A stretch of DNA of 64,000 bases from contig NZ_CP038145.1 in NCBI RefSeq assembly GCF_004519515.1, positions 1,074,001-1,138,000 of the forward strand. Reading direction: 5' to 3'. The notes under the pieces are model-generated. The model searched no databases and was not told the DNA's origin. It worked only from the letters and a program-made list of their open reading frames with translations. Origin of the DNA: Actinobacillus indolicus. Lineage in GTDB: Bacteria > Pseudomonadota > Gammaproteobacteria > Enterobacterales > Pasteurellaceae. Shown one piece after another: positions 22,242-30,936 of this stretch. A program made the translations under genes and the position numbers. The first letter of the stretch is position 1; each line of letters begins with the position of its first letter.

Positions 22242-22268
22242 AGCCTCAATAAAAATTGAGGCTCTTTA
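22242..22268 (-). terminator. Terminator of the atp operon
   Basis: On the minus strand AGCCTCAAT pairs with ATTGAGGCT, a perfect 9-bp stem with a 4-base loop, followed by TTTATAT. It starts about 15 bp after the atpC stop. The downstream arm contains GAGG, the likely ribosome-binding site of the next gene. Confidence 0.8.
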
Positions 22269-22281
22269 TTAATTAATAAAA

Positions 22282-22698
22282 TTAACGTCTATTCGCTAAT
22301 TTCGTTTTGGTGAGTTCGTAAACACGAAGTTTCGCAATTTCTCTCGACAATTTCGCAGTTAAATCTGCTTCGTTTGTCTTACTCATTGTTTCTTCTGCTT
22401 TGCGTTTTGCTGCAAGGATACGCTGTTCATCGAGTTCTTCACCACGAATCGCAACGTCAGCAAGCACTGTCACAACGGTTGGTTGAACTTCAAGGAATCC
22501 GCCTGAAACATAGATATATTCTTCTTTGTTATCTTCCAAAGTGAATTTGACCATACCTGGTTTAATGGCGGTTAATAGTGGGGTGTGTCCTGCATAGACA
22601 CCTAATTCCCCATCTACCCCTGAAACTCGAACACTCGTTACTTGACCTTCAAAGATTTTACGCTCTGCACTAACGACTGTGAGTTCAAATGATGTCAT
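22282..22698 (-). CDS. atpC: ATP synthase epsilon subunit
   Basis: A 138-residue subunit of the F1 central stalk that couples rotation and inhibits ATP hydrolysis. N-terminal beta-sandwich (FELTVVSAERKIFEGQVTSVRV, then GELGVYAGHTPLLTAIKPG) and C-terminal helical hairpin. Last gene of the atp operon, directly before the terminator. Confidence 0.97.
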   Translation of the reverse strand: MTSFELTVVSAERKIFEGQVTSVRVSGVDGELGVYAGHTPLLTAIKPGMVKFTLEDNKEEYIYVSGGFLEVQPTVVTVLADVAIRGEELDEQRILAAKRKAEETMSKTNEADLTAKLSREIAKLRVYELTKTKLANRR

Positions 22699-22724
22699 TT
22701 TGTTCTCCTTTGTTCAAAGAACAA

Positions 22725-24098
22725 TTACATCTTGTTGGCTCTTTCAACCACTTCGTCAATTGAACCTGCCATATAGAACGCTTGTTCTGGGATATGGTCG
22801 TATTCGCCTGCTAAAATGCCTTTAAAGCCACGGATTGTTTCTTTTAATGGTACAAATTTACCTGGTACGCTGTTGAACACTTCTGCCACGTGGAATGGTT
22901 GTGATAAGAAACGTTCAATTTTACGCGCACGAGCAACCACTAATTTGTCATCTTCTGATAACTCATCCATACCAAGAATTGCGATGATGTCTTTCAACTC
23001 TTTATAGCGTTGAAGTGTTTTTTGTACGCCACGTGCAACATCATAATGCTCTTGACCAACAACGAGTGGGTCTAATTGACGTGATGTTGAATCAAGCGGG
23101 TCGATCGCAGGGTAAATACCCAATGATGCGATGTTACGGCTTAATACAACCGTTGAGTCTAAGTGAGCAAAGGTTGTTGCTGGTGATGGGTCTGTTAAGT
23201 CATCCGCAGGAACGTAAACCGCTTGAACCGAGGTGATAGAACCTGTTTTAGTTGACGTAATACGTTCTTGTAGAACACCCATTTCTTCTGCAAGCGTTGG
23301 TTGGTAACCTACCGCTGATGGCATACGACCTAATAACGCTGATACTTCTGTACCTGCAAGGGTATAACGATAGATGTTATCAACGAAGAATAACACGTCA
23401 CGACCTTCATCACGGAATTTTTCCGCCATGGTTAAACCAGTTAACGCAACACGTAAACGGTTACCTGGTGGCTCGTTCATCTGACCATAAACCAGTGATA
23501 CTTTGTCTAATACGTTAGAGTCTTTCATCTCGTGGTAGAAGTCGTTACCTTCACGAGTACGCTCACCAACACCTGCGAATACAGAGTAACCTGAGTGCTC
23601 GATTGCGATGTTACGGATTAACTCCATCATATTTACGGTTTTACCTACGCCCGCACCACCGAATAAGCCAACTTTACCCCCTTTAGCAAACGGCGCGATC
23701 AAGTCGATAACTTTGATCCCAGTTTCTAAAAGTTCTGTGCTGTTAGCTTGATCTTCATAACTTGGTGCTGCACGGTGAATCGTCCAACGCTCTTCTTCAC
23801 CGATAGGACCTGCTTCATCAATAGGCTCACCTAATACATTCATAATACGACCAAGTGTTTTTGTACCCACTGGTACTTCAATCGCTTTATTCGTATTTTC
23901 AACTTTTAAGCCACGTTTTAAACCATCAGATGTACCAAGAGCGATACAGCGTACTACGCCACCGCCTAATTGTTGTTGAACTTCAAGGGTTAAACCTGTT
24001 TCAACTTTTAATGCATCATAAACTTTTGGTACTGCATCTTGTGGAAACTCAACATCGATTACCGCACCGATGATTTGTACAATTTTTCCCGTTGCCAT
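22725..24098 (-). CDS. atpD: ATP synthase beta subunit
   Basis: The catalytic F1 subunit. P-loop GGAGVGKTVNMMEL, catalytic glutamate region GVGERTREGNDFY, and the DELSEDDK (DELSEED-like) loop in the C-terminal domain. The start at 24098 (MATGKIVQIIG) has AGAGGA just upstream and matches the family; the frame extends 6 codons further. 457 residues. Confidence 0.97.
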   Translation of the reverse strand: MATGKIVQIIGAVIDVEFPQDAVPKVYDALKVETGLTLEVQQQLGGGVVRCIALGTSDGLKRGLKVENTNKAIEVPVGTKTLGRIMNVLGEPIDEAGPIGEEERWTIHRAAPSYEDQANSTELLETGIKVIDLIAPFAKGGKVGLFGGAGVGKTVNMMELIRNIAIEHSGYSVFAGVGERTREGNDFYHEMKDSNVLDKVSLVYGQMNEPPGNRLRVALTGLTMAEKFRDEGRDVLFFVDNIYRYTLAGTEVSALLGRMPSAVGYQPTLAEEMGVLQERITSTKTGSITSVQAVYVPADDLTDPSPATTFAHLDSTVVLSRNIASLGIYPAIDPLDSTSRQLDPLVVGQEHYDVARGVQKTLQRYKELKDIIAILGMDELSEDDKLVVARARKIERFLSQPFHVAEVFNSVPGKFVPLKETIRGFKGILAGEYDHIPEQAFYMAGSIDEVVERANKM

Positions 24099-24118
24099 TA
24101 CCGTTCCTCTATTCATTG

Positions 24119-24985
24119 TTAAATTGCTGCGGCACCCGCGACAATTTCATTTAATTCATTCGTAATACTTGCTTGACGAGCTTTGTTATACACCAACTGT
24201 AACTCATTGATTAAATTACCTGCGTTATCTGTTGCTGCTTTCATTGCTACCATTCGAGCTGCTTGTTCAGAAGCAAGATTATCTACAATCGCTTGATAAA
24301 CTTGAGATTCTAAATAGCGTACAAGTAAGCTATCTAATAATACTTTTGAGTTTGGTTCATAAATATAATCCCAAGAACCTTTATTCTCTAAGTTATCATC
24401 TTCAAGTTCAGGCAATGGTAATAATTGTTGAACTGTTGGTTTCTGTGACATCGTATTTACAAAGCGGTTGAAGACGATATAGACTTCGTCCACTTCACCA
24501 TCACGATATCGATTAATCATACCATTAACAATACCAACTAAATCTTCCATTGCAGGAGCATCGCCTAAGCCCGTTACTTGAGCTTTCACTTCAACTCCCA
24601 TTGATTGGAAAAATGATACCGCTTTATTTCCAACCAATCCTAAGACTGAATCCACACCTTTATCTTTACGTGTTTTTAATTCATTCAAAACGGTTTTAAA
24701 TAAATTAATGTTTAAGCCACCGCATAGACCACGGTCTGTTGAAACAACAATAAATCCAACTTTTTTGACTTCACGTTCAGTTAAGAAAGGGTGTTTATAA
24801 TCAATACTTCCTTTGGCAATATGGCTAATTACCTTACGAATGGCATCTGAGTATGGACGTGATGCAGACATTCTTTCTTGCGTTTTACGCATTTTAGATG
24901 CAGCAACCATCTCCATCGCTTTGGTAATTTTTTGTGTATTACGAACACTTGCAATTTTGGTTCTTATCTCTTTAGCACCTGCCAT
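24119..24985 (-). CDS. atpG: ATP synthase gamma subunit
   Basis: The 288-residue rotor shaft of F1. N-terminal coiled coil MAGAKEIRTKIASVRNTQKITKAMEMVAASKM, central Rossmann-like part (STDRGLCGGLN) and C-terminal helix ending NEIVAGAAAI. It lies between atpA and atpD in the standard order. Confidence 0.97.
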   Translation of the reverse strand: MAGAKEIRTKIASVRNTQKITKAMEMVAASKMRKTQERMSASRPYSDAIRKVISHIAKGSIDYKHPFLTEREVKKVGFIVVSTDRGLCGGLNINLFKTVLNELKTRKDKGVDSVLGLVGNKAVSFFQSMGVEVKAQVTGLGDAPAMEDLVGIVNGMINRYRDGEVDEVYIVFNRFVNTMSQKPTVQQLLPLPELEDDNLENKGSWDYIYEPNSKVLLDSLLVRYLESQVYQAIVDNLASEQAARMVAMKAATDNAGNLINELQLVYNKARQASITNELNEIVAGAAAI

Positions 24986-25007
24986 ATTCTTTCTCCGCTA
25001 AAGTAGA

Positions 25008-26549
25008 TTACCAAGCACTATTCTTTTTGAAACTATCTAAAATCTCGATTAATTTCGCTTTGATAGTGTCATTGAAATCGCCTGATTTACTTAAATCTTT
25101 CATAAACTCAGCATAATTTGCATTTGCATAAGCTAAAAGATTTGATTCAAATGAACCTACACGCTCAACTTCGACATCATCTAAATAACCAAATTCAGCT
25201 GCTGCAAGTGATAAACCTAATTGCGCCACAGACATTGGTTCGAATTGTTTCTGTTTAAGTAACTCTGTTACTTTTTGACCGTGTGAAAGTTGCTTACGTG
25301 TTGCATCATCAAGATCTGAAGCAAACTGCGCAAAGGCTGCTAATTCACGGTACTGAGCAAGTGCAGTACGGATACCACCCGCTAATTTCTTAACAAGTTT
25401 AGTTTGTGCAGAACCACCAACCCGAGATACCGAAATACCTGGGTTTACCGCTGGACGAATACCTGCGTTAAAGAAACTGGTTTCCAAGAAGATCTGACCA
25501 TCAGTAATTGAAATTACGTTGGTTGGAACGAATGCTGAAACGTCACCTGCTTGGGTTTCAATAATTGGTAATGCAGTTAAAGAACCTGTTTGACCTTTTA
25601 CTGCTCCATTGGTGAAACGTTCTACGTAATCTGCATTTACACGCGCAGCACGCTCAAGTAAACGAGAGTGTAGATAGAATACGTCACCTGGATATGCTTC
25701 ACGACCTGGTGGGCGACGTAATAACAATGAAATTTGACGGTAAGCAACTGCTTGCTTAGATAAATCATCGTAAACGATTAACGCATCTTCACCACGATCA
25801 CGGAAGTATTCACCCATTGCACAACCAGCATAAGGTGCTAAATATTGTAATGCAGCAGATTCTGATGCACTTGCTACAACCACGATAGTATTTTGTAATG
25901 CACCATGCTCTTCTAATTTACGTACTACGTTAGAAATGGTTGACGCTTTTTGACCGATAGCCACATAGATACATTTAATACCTGAATCACGTTGGTTAAT
26001 GATCGCATCAATCGCTAATGCTGTTTTACCTGTTTGACGGTCACCGATGATTAACTCACGCTGACCACGACCGATTGGCACCATTGAGTCAACGGCTTTA
26101 TAACCAGTCTGAACAGGTTGATCAACCGATTGACGGTCGATAACACCCGGTGCAATCACTTCGATTGGCGAGAAACCATCATTTTCGATTTCACCTTTAC
26201 CATCGATTGGTTGACCTAAAGTGTTTACTACACGACCTAATAAACCACGACCAACAGGTACTTCTAAAATACGGCCAGTACATTTCACTTCCATACCTTC
26301 TGCTAAATCTGCGTATGGACCCATTACTACTGCACCAACTGAATCTCTTTCTAAGTTTAAAGCAATCGCATAACGATTACCCGGTAATGCAATCATCTCA
26401 CCTTGCATTACATCAGCAAGACCGTGGATACGAATAACCCCGTCGCTGACTGAAACGATTGTACCAGTACTTTGTGCTTCACTGACCACATTGAACTGTG
26501 CAATACGTTTTTTAATCAATTCACTAATTTCTGTAGAATTTAGTTGCAT
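25008..26549 (-). CDS. atpA: ATP synthase alpha subunit
   Basis: The 513-residue non-catalytic nucleotide-binding subunit of F1. P-loop GDRQTGKTALA, arginine-finger region ISVSRVGGSAQTK and standard N-terminus MQLNSTEISELIKKRI. It is full length compared with the E. coli protein. Confidence 0.97.
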   Translation of the reverse strand: MQLNSTEISELIKKRIAQFNVVSEAQSTGTIVSVSDGVIRIHGLADVMQGEMIALPGNRYAIALNLERDSVGAVVMGPYADLAEGMEVKCTGRILEVPVGRGLLGRVVNTLGQPIDGKGEIENDGFSPIEVIAPGVIDRQSVDQPVQTGYKAVDSMVPIGRGQRELIIGDRQTGKTALAIDAIINQRDSGIKCIYVAIGQKASTISNVVRKLEEHGALQNTIVVVASASESAALQYLAPYAGCAMGEYFRDRGEDALIVYDDLSKQAVAYRQISLLLRRPPGREAYPGDVFYLHSRLLERAARVNADYVERFTNGAVKGQTGSLTALPIIETQAGDVSAFVPTNVISITDGQIFLETSFFNAGIRPAVNPGISVSRVGGSAQTKLVKKLAGGIRTALAQYRELAAFAQFASDLDDATRKQLSHGQKVTELLKQKQFEPMSVAQLGLSLAAAEFGYLDDVEVERVGSFESNLLAYANANYAEFMKDLSKSGDFNDTIKAKLIEILDSFKKNSAW

Positions 26550-26561
26550 TTTCTATTCCTC

Positions 26562-27095
26562 TTACAAGCACAACTCTTGGCTCAAACGATTTAACTGACC
26601 ACGACTACTACCATCAATGACAATATCATCGTAACGAATAATGACGCCTGCAATTAATGACGCATCGATACTTGTCGTAATTCGAACTTCACTATTTAGC
26701 TTTTGTTTCATCGCTTTGGCGATTTTATCTTCCTGTGCTTTTGTTAAAGGTGTTGCGGATGTAACGAACACATCTTTAACGGACTCATACTCGGCACGGA
26801 TTTGATTAAAACTAGCAAATACTGAAGGTAACGCCGAAAGACGCTTATTCTCAGCCATGACTCGAATGAAATTTTGCCCATATTGATCGAGTTGATCACC
26901 GCAAATTGCGATAAAGGTATCGGCAACTTGAGTGGCTGCAGAAGATGAATGAATAAAATGTTGCACATCTTCATTTTCAGCAACCAATGCAGAAAACTGT
27001 AACATTTCCTGCCATTTATCTAACTGACCTTGTTCTAAAGCAAAATCAAAAGCTGCTTTAGCATAGGGGCGAGCTACTGTTGTTAATTGTGACAT
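26562..27095 (-). CDS. atpH: ATP synthase delta subunit
   Basis: A 177-residue OSCP-type stator subunit linking F1 to the b subunits. N-terminal ARPYAKAAFDFAL helix bundle and C-terminal SLIAGVIIRYDDIVIDGSSRGQLNRL motif. Located between atpF and atpA. Confidence 0.96.
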   Translation of the reverse strand: MSQLTTVARPYAKAAFDFALEQGQLDKWQEMLQFSALVAENEDVQHFIHSSSAATQVADTFIAICGDQLDQYGQNFIRVMAENKRLSALPSVFASFNQIRAEYESVKDVFVTSATPLTKAQEDKIAKAMKQKLNSEVRITTSIDASLIAGVIIRYDDIVIDGSSRGQLNRLSQELCL

Positions 27096-27108
27096 CTGCC
27101 CCCCTTAA

Positions 27109-27579
27109 TTATAATTCTGCAACTAGCTTATCAATGATGTCATTGTTTGCCGCTGCATCAACAGAACGACCCACAATTTTCTCTGCACCAGCAACCGCCA
27201 ATGCAGCCACTTTTTGACGAAGCTCTTCTTGAACACGGCGACGTTCGTTTTCCACTTCTGCGTAACCTTGCTCAATAATTTTCGCTTTCTCGGCTTCAGC
27301 TTCTGCTTGCACAGATTCTAAAATTTCATTGCGACGTTTTGTTGCTAAATCAATGATATGTTGCGCTTCTTCACGAGCTTTAGCGAGCTCTTGCTCAACT
27401 AAAACTTTAGTATCAGCTTGTTCTTGCTTCGCTTTCTCAGCACTTGCAAGAGCGTCTGCAATATTTGCTTGACGCGTTTCAATCGCTTTAATAAGCGGTG
27501 GCCATACAAACTTCATACAGAACCACACAAATAGTGCGAATGCAATCAGTTGGCCTATTAGTGTTGCATTTAAGTTCAC
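27109..27579 (-). CDS. atpF: ATP synthase b subunit
   Basis: A 156-residue stator subunit with a single N-terminal membrane helix (LIGQLIAFALFVWFCMKFVWPPL) and a long charged coiled coil. The length equals that of the E. coli protein. Confidence 0.97.
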   Translation of the reverse strand: MNLNATLIGQLIAFALFVWFCMKFVWPPLIKAIETRQANIADALASAEKAKQEQADTKVLVEQELAKAREEAQHIIDLATKRRNEILESVQAEAEAEKAKIIEQGYAEVENERRRVQEELRQKVAALAVAGAEKIVGRSVDAAANNDIIDKLVAEL

Positions 27580-27601
27580 AACGCCCTCCTTAAGTCGGCT
27601 A

Positions 27602-27619
27602 AGTTACTCTTGAGTAACT
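27602..27619. repeat. Perfect palindrome in the atpE-atpF gap
   Basis: AGTTACTC-TT-GAGTAACT forms an 8-bp stem in the 61-bp gap between atpF and atpE. There is no T-tract on the minus strand after it, so it is unlikely to be a terminator. It could protect or process the atpE part of the mRNA. Confidence 0.5.
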
Positions 27620-27640
27620 ACGGTTAAAAACAAATCCGAC

Positions 27641-27895
27641 TTATTTCAATAAATCAATGAACGGGTTTGCGAAGATGAAAAGTAAAGAAATACCTACTGC
27701 AATCATTGCAATCGCATCAAGAAGACCTGCAACGATAAACATTTTAGTTTGTAAGCTGCTTGCTAATTCTGGTTGACGAGCTGAAGACTCTAAGAATTTA
27801 CCACCTAAGATAGCGAAGCCAATTGCAGTACCTAATGCTGCGAAAGCAAGTAGGATTGATGCACCAATAATAGTTGCTGTAATTACAGTTTCCAT
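27641..27895 (-). CDS. atpE: ATP synthase c subunit
   Basis: An 84-residue proteolipid of the Fo rotor ring with two membrane helices and the proton-carrying D60 (AGLLDAIAMIAVG). The loop SSARQPE contains the conserved R-Q-P. The ATG at 27895 has GGAG 6 bases upstream. The earlier ATG at 27907 would give 88 residues but includes that site. Confidence 0.95.
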   Translation of the reverse strand: METVITATIIGASILLAFAALGTAIGFAILGGKFLESSARQPELASSLQTKMFIVAGLLDAIAMIAVGISLLFIFANPFIDLLK

Positions 27896-28035
27896 AATGT
27901 TCTCCATAAAAGTAAGGAAATTAGCCTTACGGCTAGGGTTAATAACAAAGTTTTAATAAATGTGATCGGGCTTCACAAGCGGTTAGATTTTTACATTTTT
28001 TTGCAAATAAATAACCACTCACCAATCTGTTTTGT

Positions 28036-28827
28036 TTAGTGATCTGCTTTATTATAAGCAATACTCAAGTAAACAATCGTTAGCATCATAAAGATAAAGG
28101 CTTGTAACGTAATAACCAAAATATGGAAAATCGCCCAAGCTAAGTGTAATGGCAAACCTAATGCTTGAAGCAAGAAGTTATCCGCCATATACATGACTGC
28201 AATCAGGATAAAAATTAACTCACCTGCATACATATTACCGAATAAACGGAATGCAAGAGAAATCGGTTTCGCCAATAACGTTACGATCTCAAGCACGAAG
28301 TTTACCGGAATAAATGCCCAGTGGTTAAACGGGTGAAGCGTATATTCTTTAACAAAACCAGAAAAACCTTTCGATTTAATGGTGTAAAAAATAATTAAAC
28401 AGAATACACAGATCGCCATACCTAAGGTTGCACTAATGTCTGCTGTTGGAACAGCACGCAAATAGTCAATCCCTAATAATGCAGCAAATTGTGGTGGATA
28501 ATCCACAGGAATTAAGTCGATAGCATTCATAATGAATACCCAACAAAATACTGTTAATGCTAAAGGCGCAACAACTTCACGAGTACCGTGGAAGTTATCT
28601 TTAACCAAACCATCAACCCACTCGACAATCATTTCAACAAAACATTGAAATTTACCTGGTACGCCATCTGTTGCATTCTTCGCCACACGAGAGAAGAAAA
28701 AGAGGAAAATTGCACCTGCTACTAACGAGAAAAACAGAGTATCTAAATGCACATTCCAAAAACCGTCCCCTGTTTTTAAGAACGATAAGTGGTGACCAAT
28801 ATAGTCAGCCGTTGTTTGACCAGCCAT
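28036..28827 (-). CDS. atpB: ATP synthase a subunit
   Basis: A 263-residue polytopic Fo subunit forming the proton half-channels. The conserved arginine helix is visible in KPISLAFRLFGNMYAGELIF, and the last helices include HLAWAIFHILVITLQAFIF. The 140-bp gap to atpE contains one uptake-signal core (27975-27983). Confidence 0.96.
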   Translation of the reverse strand: MAGQTTADYIGHHLSFLKTGDGFWNVHLDTLFFSLVAGAIFLFFFSRVAKNATDGVPGKFQCFVEMIVEWVDGLVKDNFHGTREVVAPLALTVFCWVFIMNAIDLIPVDYPPQFAALLGIDYLRAVPTADISATLGMAICVFCLIIFYTIKSKGFSGFVKEYTLHPFNHWAFIPVNFVLEIVTLLAKPISLAFRLFGNMYAGELIFILIAVMYMADNFLLQALGLPLHLAWAIFHILVITLQAFIFMMLTIVYLSIAYNKADH

Positions 28828-28855
28828 AGTTTATCCTTTTGAAATTAAAAGAAAT

Positions 28856-29242
28856 TTATTTTGAATGCCACTTCAATGCAATAGGCAAAAGACTATTACA
28901 AAGAATTATAAAAAAGAACCCACAAAAAAACGAAACATAGTGCATAGCACCATAACTTTTAAACGCCACCACAATCACAATGATCGCCGTAAGCCATTTC
29001 AGCCCTTCCCCACGATAAAAAGCGGTCATATTTTGAGGATTTATTACCGATTTACGAAAAAATACCCAATATACAAACACGCAATGCGGAAGCAATGCTG
29101 CAATTCCCCCTAATAATAACGAAATAAAGCGATTTAAGCCCAACCCAATCCCCACTGCTCCTGCTACGCAGAACAGTAGAATTAACTCTATACCGAGTGC
29201 TTTTTGATAAAGTTGTTTCGTTTGTCGAAGAACCGCAGACAT
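28856..29242 (-). CDS. atpI: ATP synthase subunit I
   Basis: A 128-residue membrane protein with four predicted helices, first gene of the atp operon. AtpI proteins assist c-ring assembly or Mg2+ supply but are not essential in most bacteria. It is recognised mainly by position and by the segment GLGLNRFISLLLGGIAALLPHCVFVYWVFF. Confidence 0.88.
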   Translation of the reverse strand: MSAVLRQTKQLYQKALGIELILLFCVAGAVGIGLGLNRFISLLLGGIAALLPHCVFVYWVFFRKSVINPQNMTAFYRGEGLKWLTAIIVIVVAFKSYGAMHYVSFFCGFFFIILCNSLLPIALKWHSK

Positions 29243-29321
29243 TTTTGACTAAAACCTAATAAAAAAGTAAACGATTTCTTTGTGTAAACTAATCTAAAGT
29301 TACGCAATCAAAATCTTCTGA

Positions 29322-29350
29322 ATTATACGCAGATTGACGAAAATTTCCAA
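29322..29350 (-). promoter_or_regulatory. Probable promoter of the atp operon
   Basis: On the minus strand TTGGAA (29345-29350) and TATAAT (29322-29327) are separated by 17 bp. The expected transcription start is about 75 bp before atpI. Confidence 0.55.
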
Positions 29351-29429
29351 CCGCTAACCAAGTAAAAATGTCGGTTACTTAACATTTTTATGAAAAAATT
29401 TAACATTTTTGAGATTTACAAATAAAAAA

Positions 29430-29453
29430 GGTATATATCCTAAAATATATACC
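29430..29453 (-). terminator. Terminator of the mnmG-rsmG transcript
   Basis: GGTATATAT and ATATATACC form a perfect 9-bp stem with a 6-base loop; on the minus strand it is followed by TTTTTTATTTG. It lies about 40 bp past the rsmG stop. Confidence 0.8.
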
Positions 29454-29490
29454 CAATAAATCTTATTTTTTACAAACACATATTCCCATT

Positions 29491-30105
29491 TTATCTATGT
29501 TTTAATACCACCAAATGCCGTTCTCCAACTAACTCAGGCACGTTCAGTTTAATCACTTCGACTAACTCAATCGGCTTGATCACTTCTGCCAACTCTTCTG
29601 GTTGATATTGTCCTTTTAACGCATAAAAGTGACCGCTTGTATTCGGCAAATGGTAGCACCAATCAACCATATCATTTAACGAAGCAAAAGCACGACTTAA
29701 TACCCCATCGAATTGTTGCTCTTGATACTCTTCAACCCGACTTAACACAGGGGCTACGTTGGTGAGTTTTAGCTCACGAATCGCATTTTTAATAAAGGTA
29801 ATGCGTTTGCCTAAGCTGTCTAACAACACAAACTGTTTATCAGGGTTGGCTATCGCTAATGGAATACCTGGTAAGCCTGGTCCTGTTCCAACATCAATAA
29901 ATTGTTGCCCTTGTAAATACTTGCTTACCACGAGACTATCCATAATATGCTTTACTAACATTTCATCAGGATTACGCACAGAGGTGAGGTTATATGCCTT
30001 ATTCCATTTATCTAATAATTTGACGAAATCAACCAGCTGCTGTTTCTGCTGATCGGTCAAAGAAATATTTGCTTGGGTGAGCAAGCGGTCTAATTTGGTT
30101 AACAT
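29491..30105 (-). CDS. rsmG: 16S rRNA (guanine-527-N7)-methyltransferase
   Basis: A 204-residue GidB/RsmG protein that methylates G527 of 16S rRNA. It contains the typical LLDKWNKAYNLTSVRNPDEMLVKHIMDSL segment and the SAM motif FIDVGTGPGLPGIPLAI. It is downstream of mnmG as in many bacteria, but separated from it by a Sel1-repeat gene. Confidence 0.95.
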   Translation of the reverse strand: MLTKLDRLLTQANISLTDQQKQQLVDFVKLLDKWNKAYNLTSVRNPDEMLVKHIMDSLVVSKYLQGQQFIDVGTGPGLPGIPLAIANPDKQFVLLDSLGKRITFIKNAIRELKLTNVAPVLSRVEEYQEQQFDGVLSRAFASLNDMVDWCYHLPNTSGHFYALKGQYQPEELAEVIKPIELVEVIKLNVPELVGERHLVVLKHR

Positions 30106-30120
30106 TTTGCAAATTCTATT

Positions 30121-30936
30121 TTAGTTTAGTCGTTCTAATGCTTTTTGGGATTGCTTTAATATATCGTCCCATATTGGGTCATTATCGTCATTTGTAATAT
30201 TTTCAATGGTTAATCGATAAAATTTTCTTGCTTGGGGAATATTTTTTAACGTTCCAATGCCTTTTTCATACATTTCTGCCAATTTGAAAGTGACTGTTGG
30301 ATAAGATTTATACCATTTATAATAGAGATCATAGTAATGAAAAGCCTCTTTTTCATTTTTATTCACTCCACTTAAACCTTCCTCGTAGATTCTAGCAAGA
30401 CTTAATAACGTTTCTTCCCAATAAAAAGCGCCATTTATAGAATCAATTCTCTTCAGAACCCTTATTGATAAATCGCCTTTTCCTTGTTTTAAATAAAGAC
30501 GGCTTAGCTCGATATTGGCTTTTGCAGATCTATGGTGTTCAACATCAACTTCAACGAGTTTTTCATAGTAGTAGATTGCTTTATCAAGATCCTTATTAAC
30601 GCCTGCACCGTTTTTATATGTTTCAGCGAGATATTCCAAAGCTTCTATCGACCCAAAATCAGCCGCCTTTTCCAACCAATCCATTCCTTTAGAACTATCC
30701 TTAACAACATATTCCCCTGTCCAATAGATGAATCCTAAATAATACATTGCATACGTTGCATTATAAGAATCCCTCTCTTTTGCCTGTTCTTCTAATAGTT
30801 GAATTGCGTGAGGAATATCTCCTTTATCAAAAGCTCGATAAGCTTCCGAAATTTTATCAGAACTCATTTCGCTTGCTCCTATATAAGTAGAATATAAAAA
30901 GCAGAACAGAATAAATATTCGACTTATATAATCCAT
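30121..30936 (-). CDS. Exported Sel1-like repeat protein
   Basis: The 271-residue protein begins with a signal peptide (hydrophobic stretch FILFCFLYSTYIGA). Several Sel1-like/TPR repeats follow, recognisable as A-x2-Y-LG-x-(I/M)Y-x2-G and A-x2-WLEKAA patterns (for example YYLGFIYWTGEYVVKDSSKGMDWLEKA is split over residues 60-95). Such repeats mediate protein contacts, but the partner is unknown. Its ATG directly follows the mnmG stop codon with no gap, so it is cotranscribed with mnmG and rsmG. Confidence 0.75.
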   Translation of the reverse strand: MDYISRIFILFCFLYSTYIGASEMSSDKISEAYRAFDKGDIPHAIQLLEEQAKERDSYNATYAMYYLGFIYWTGEYVVKDSSKGMDWLEKAADFGSIEALEYLAETYKNGAGVNKDLDKAIYYYEKLVEVDVEHHRSAKANIELSRLYLKQGKGDLSIRVLKRIDSINGAFYWEETLLSLARIYEEGLSGVNKNEKEAFHYYDLYYKWYKSYPTVTFKLAEMYEKGIGTLKNIPQARKFYRLTIENITNDDNDPIWDDILKQSQKALERLN

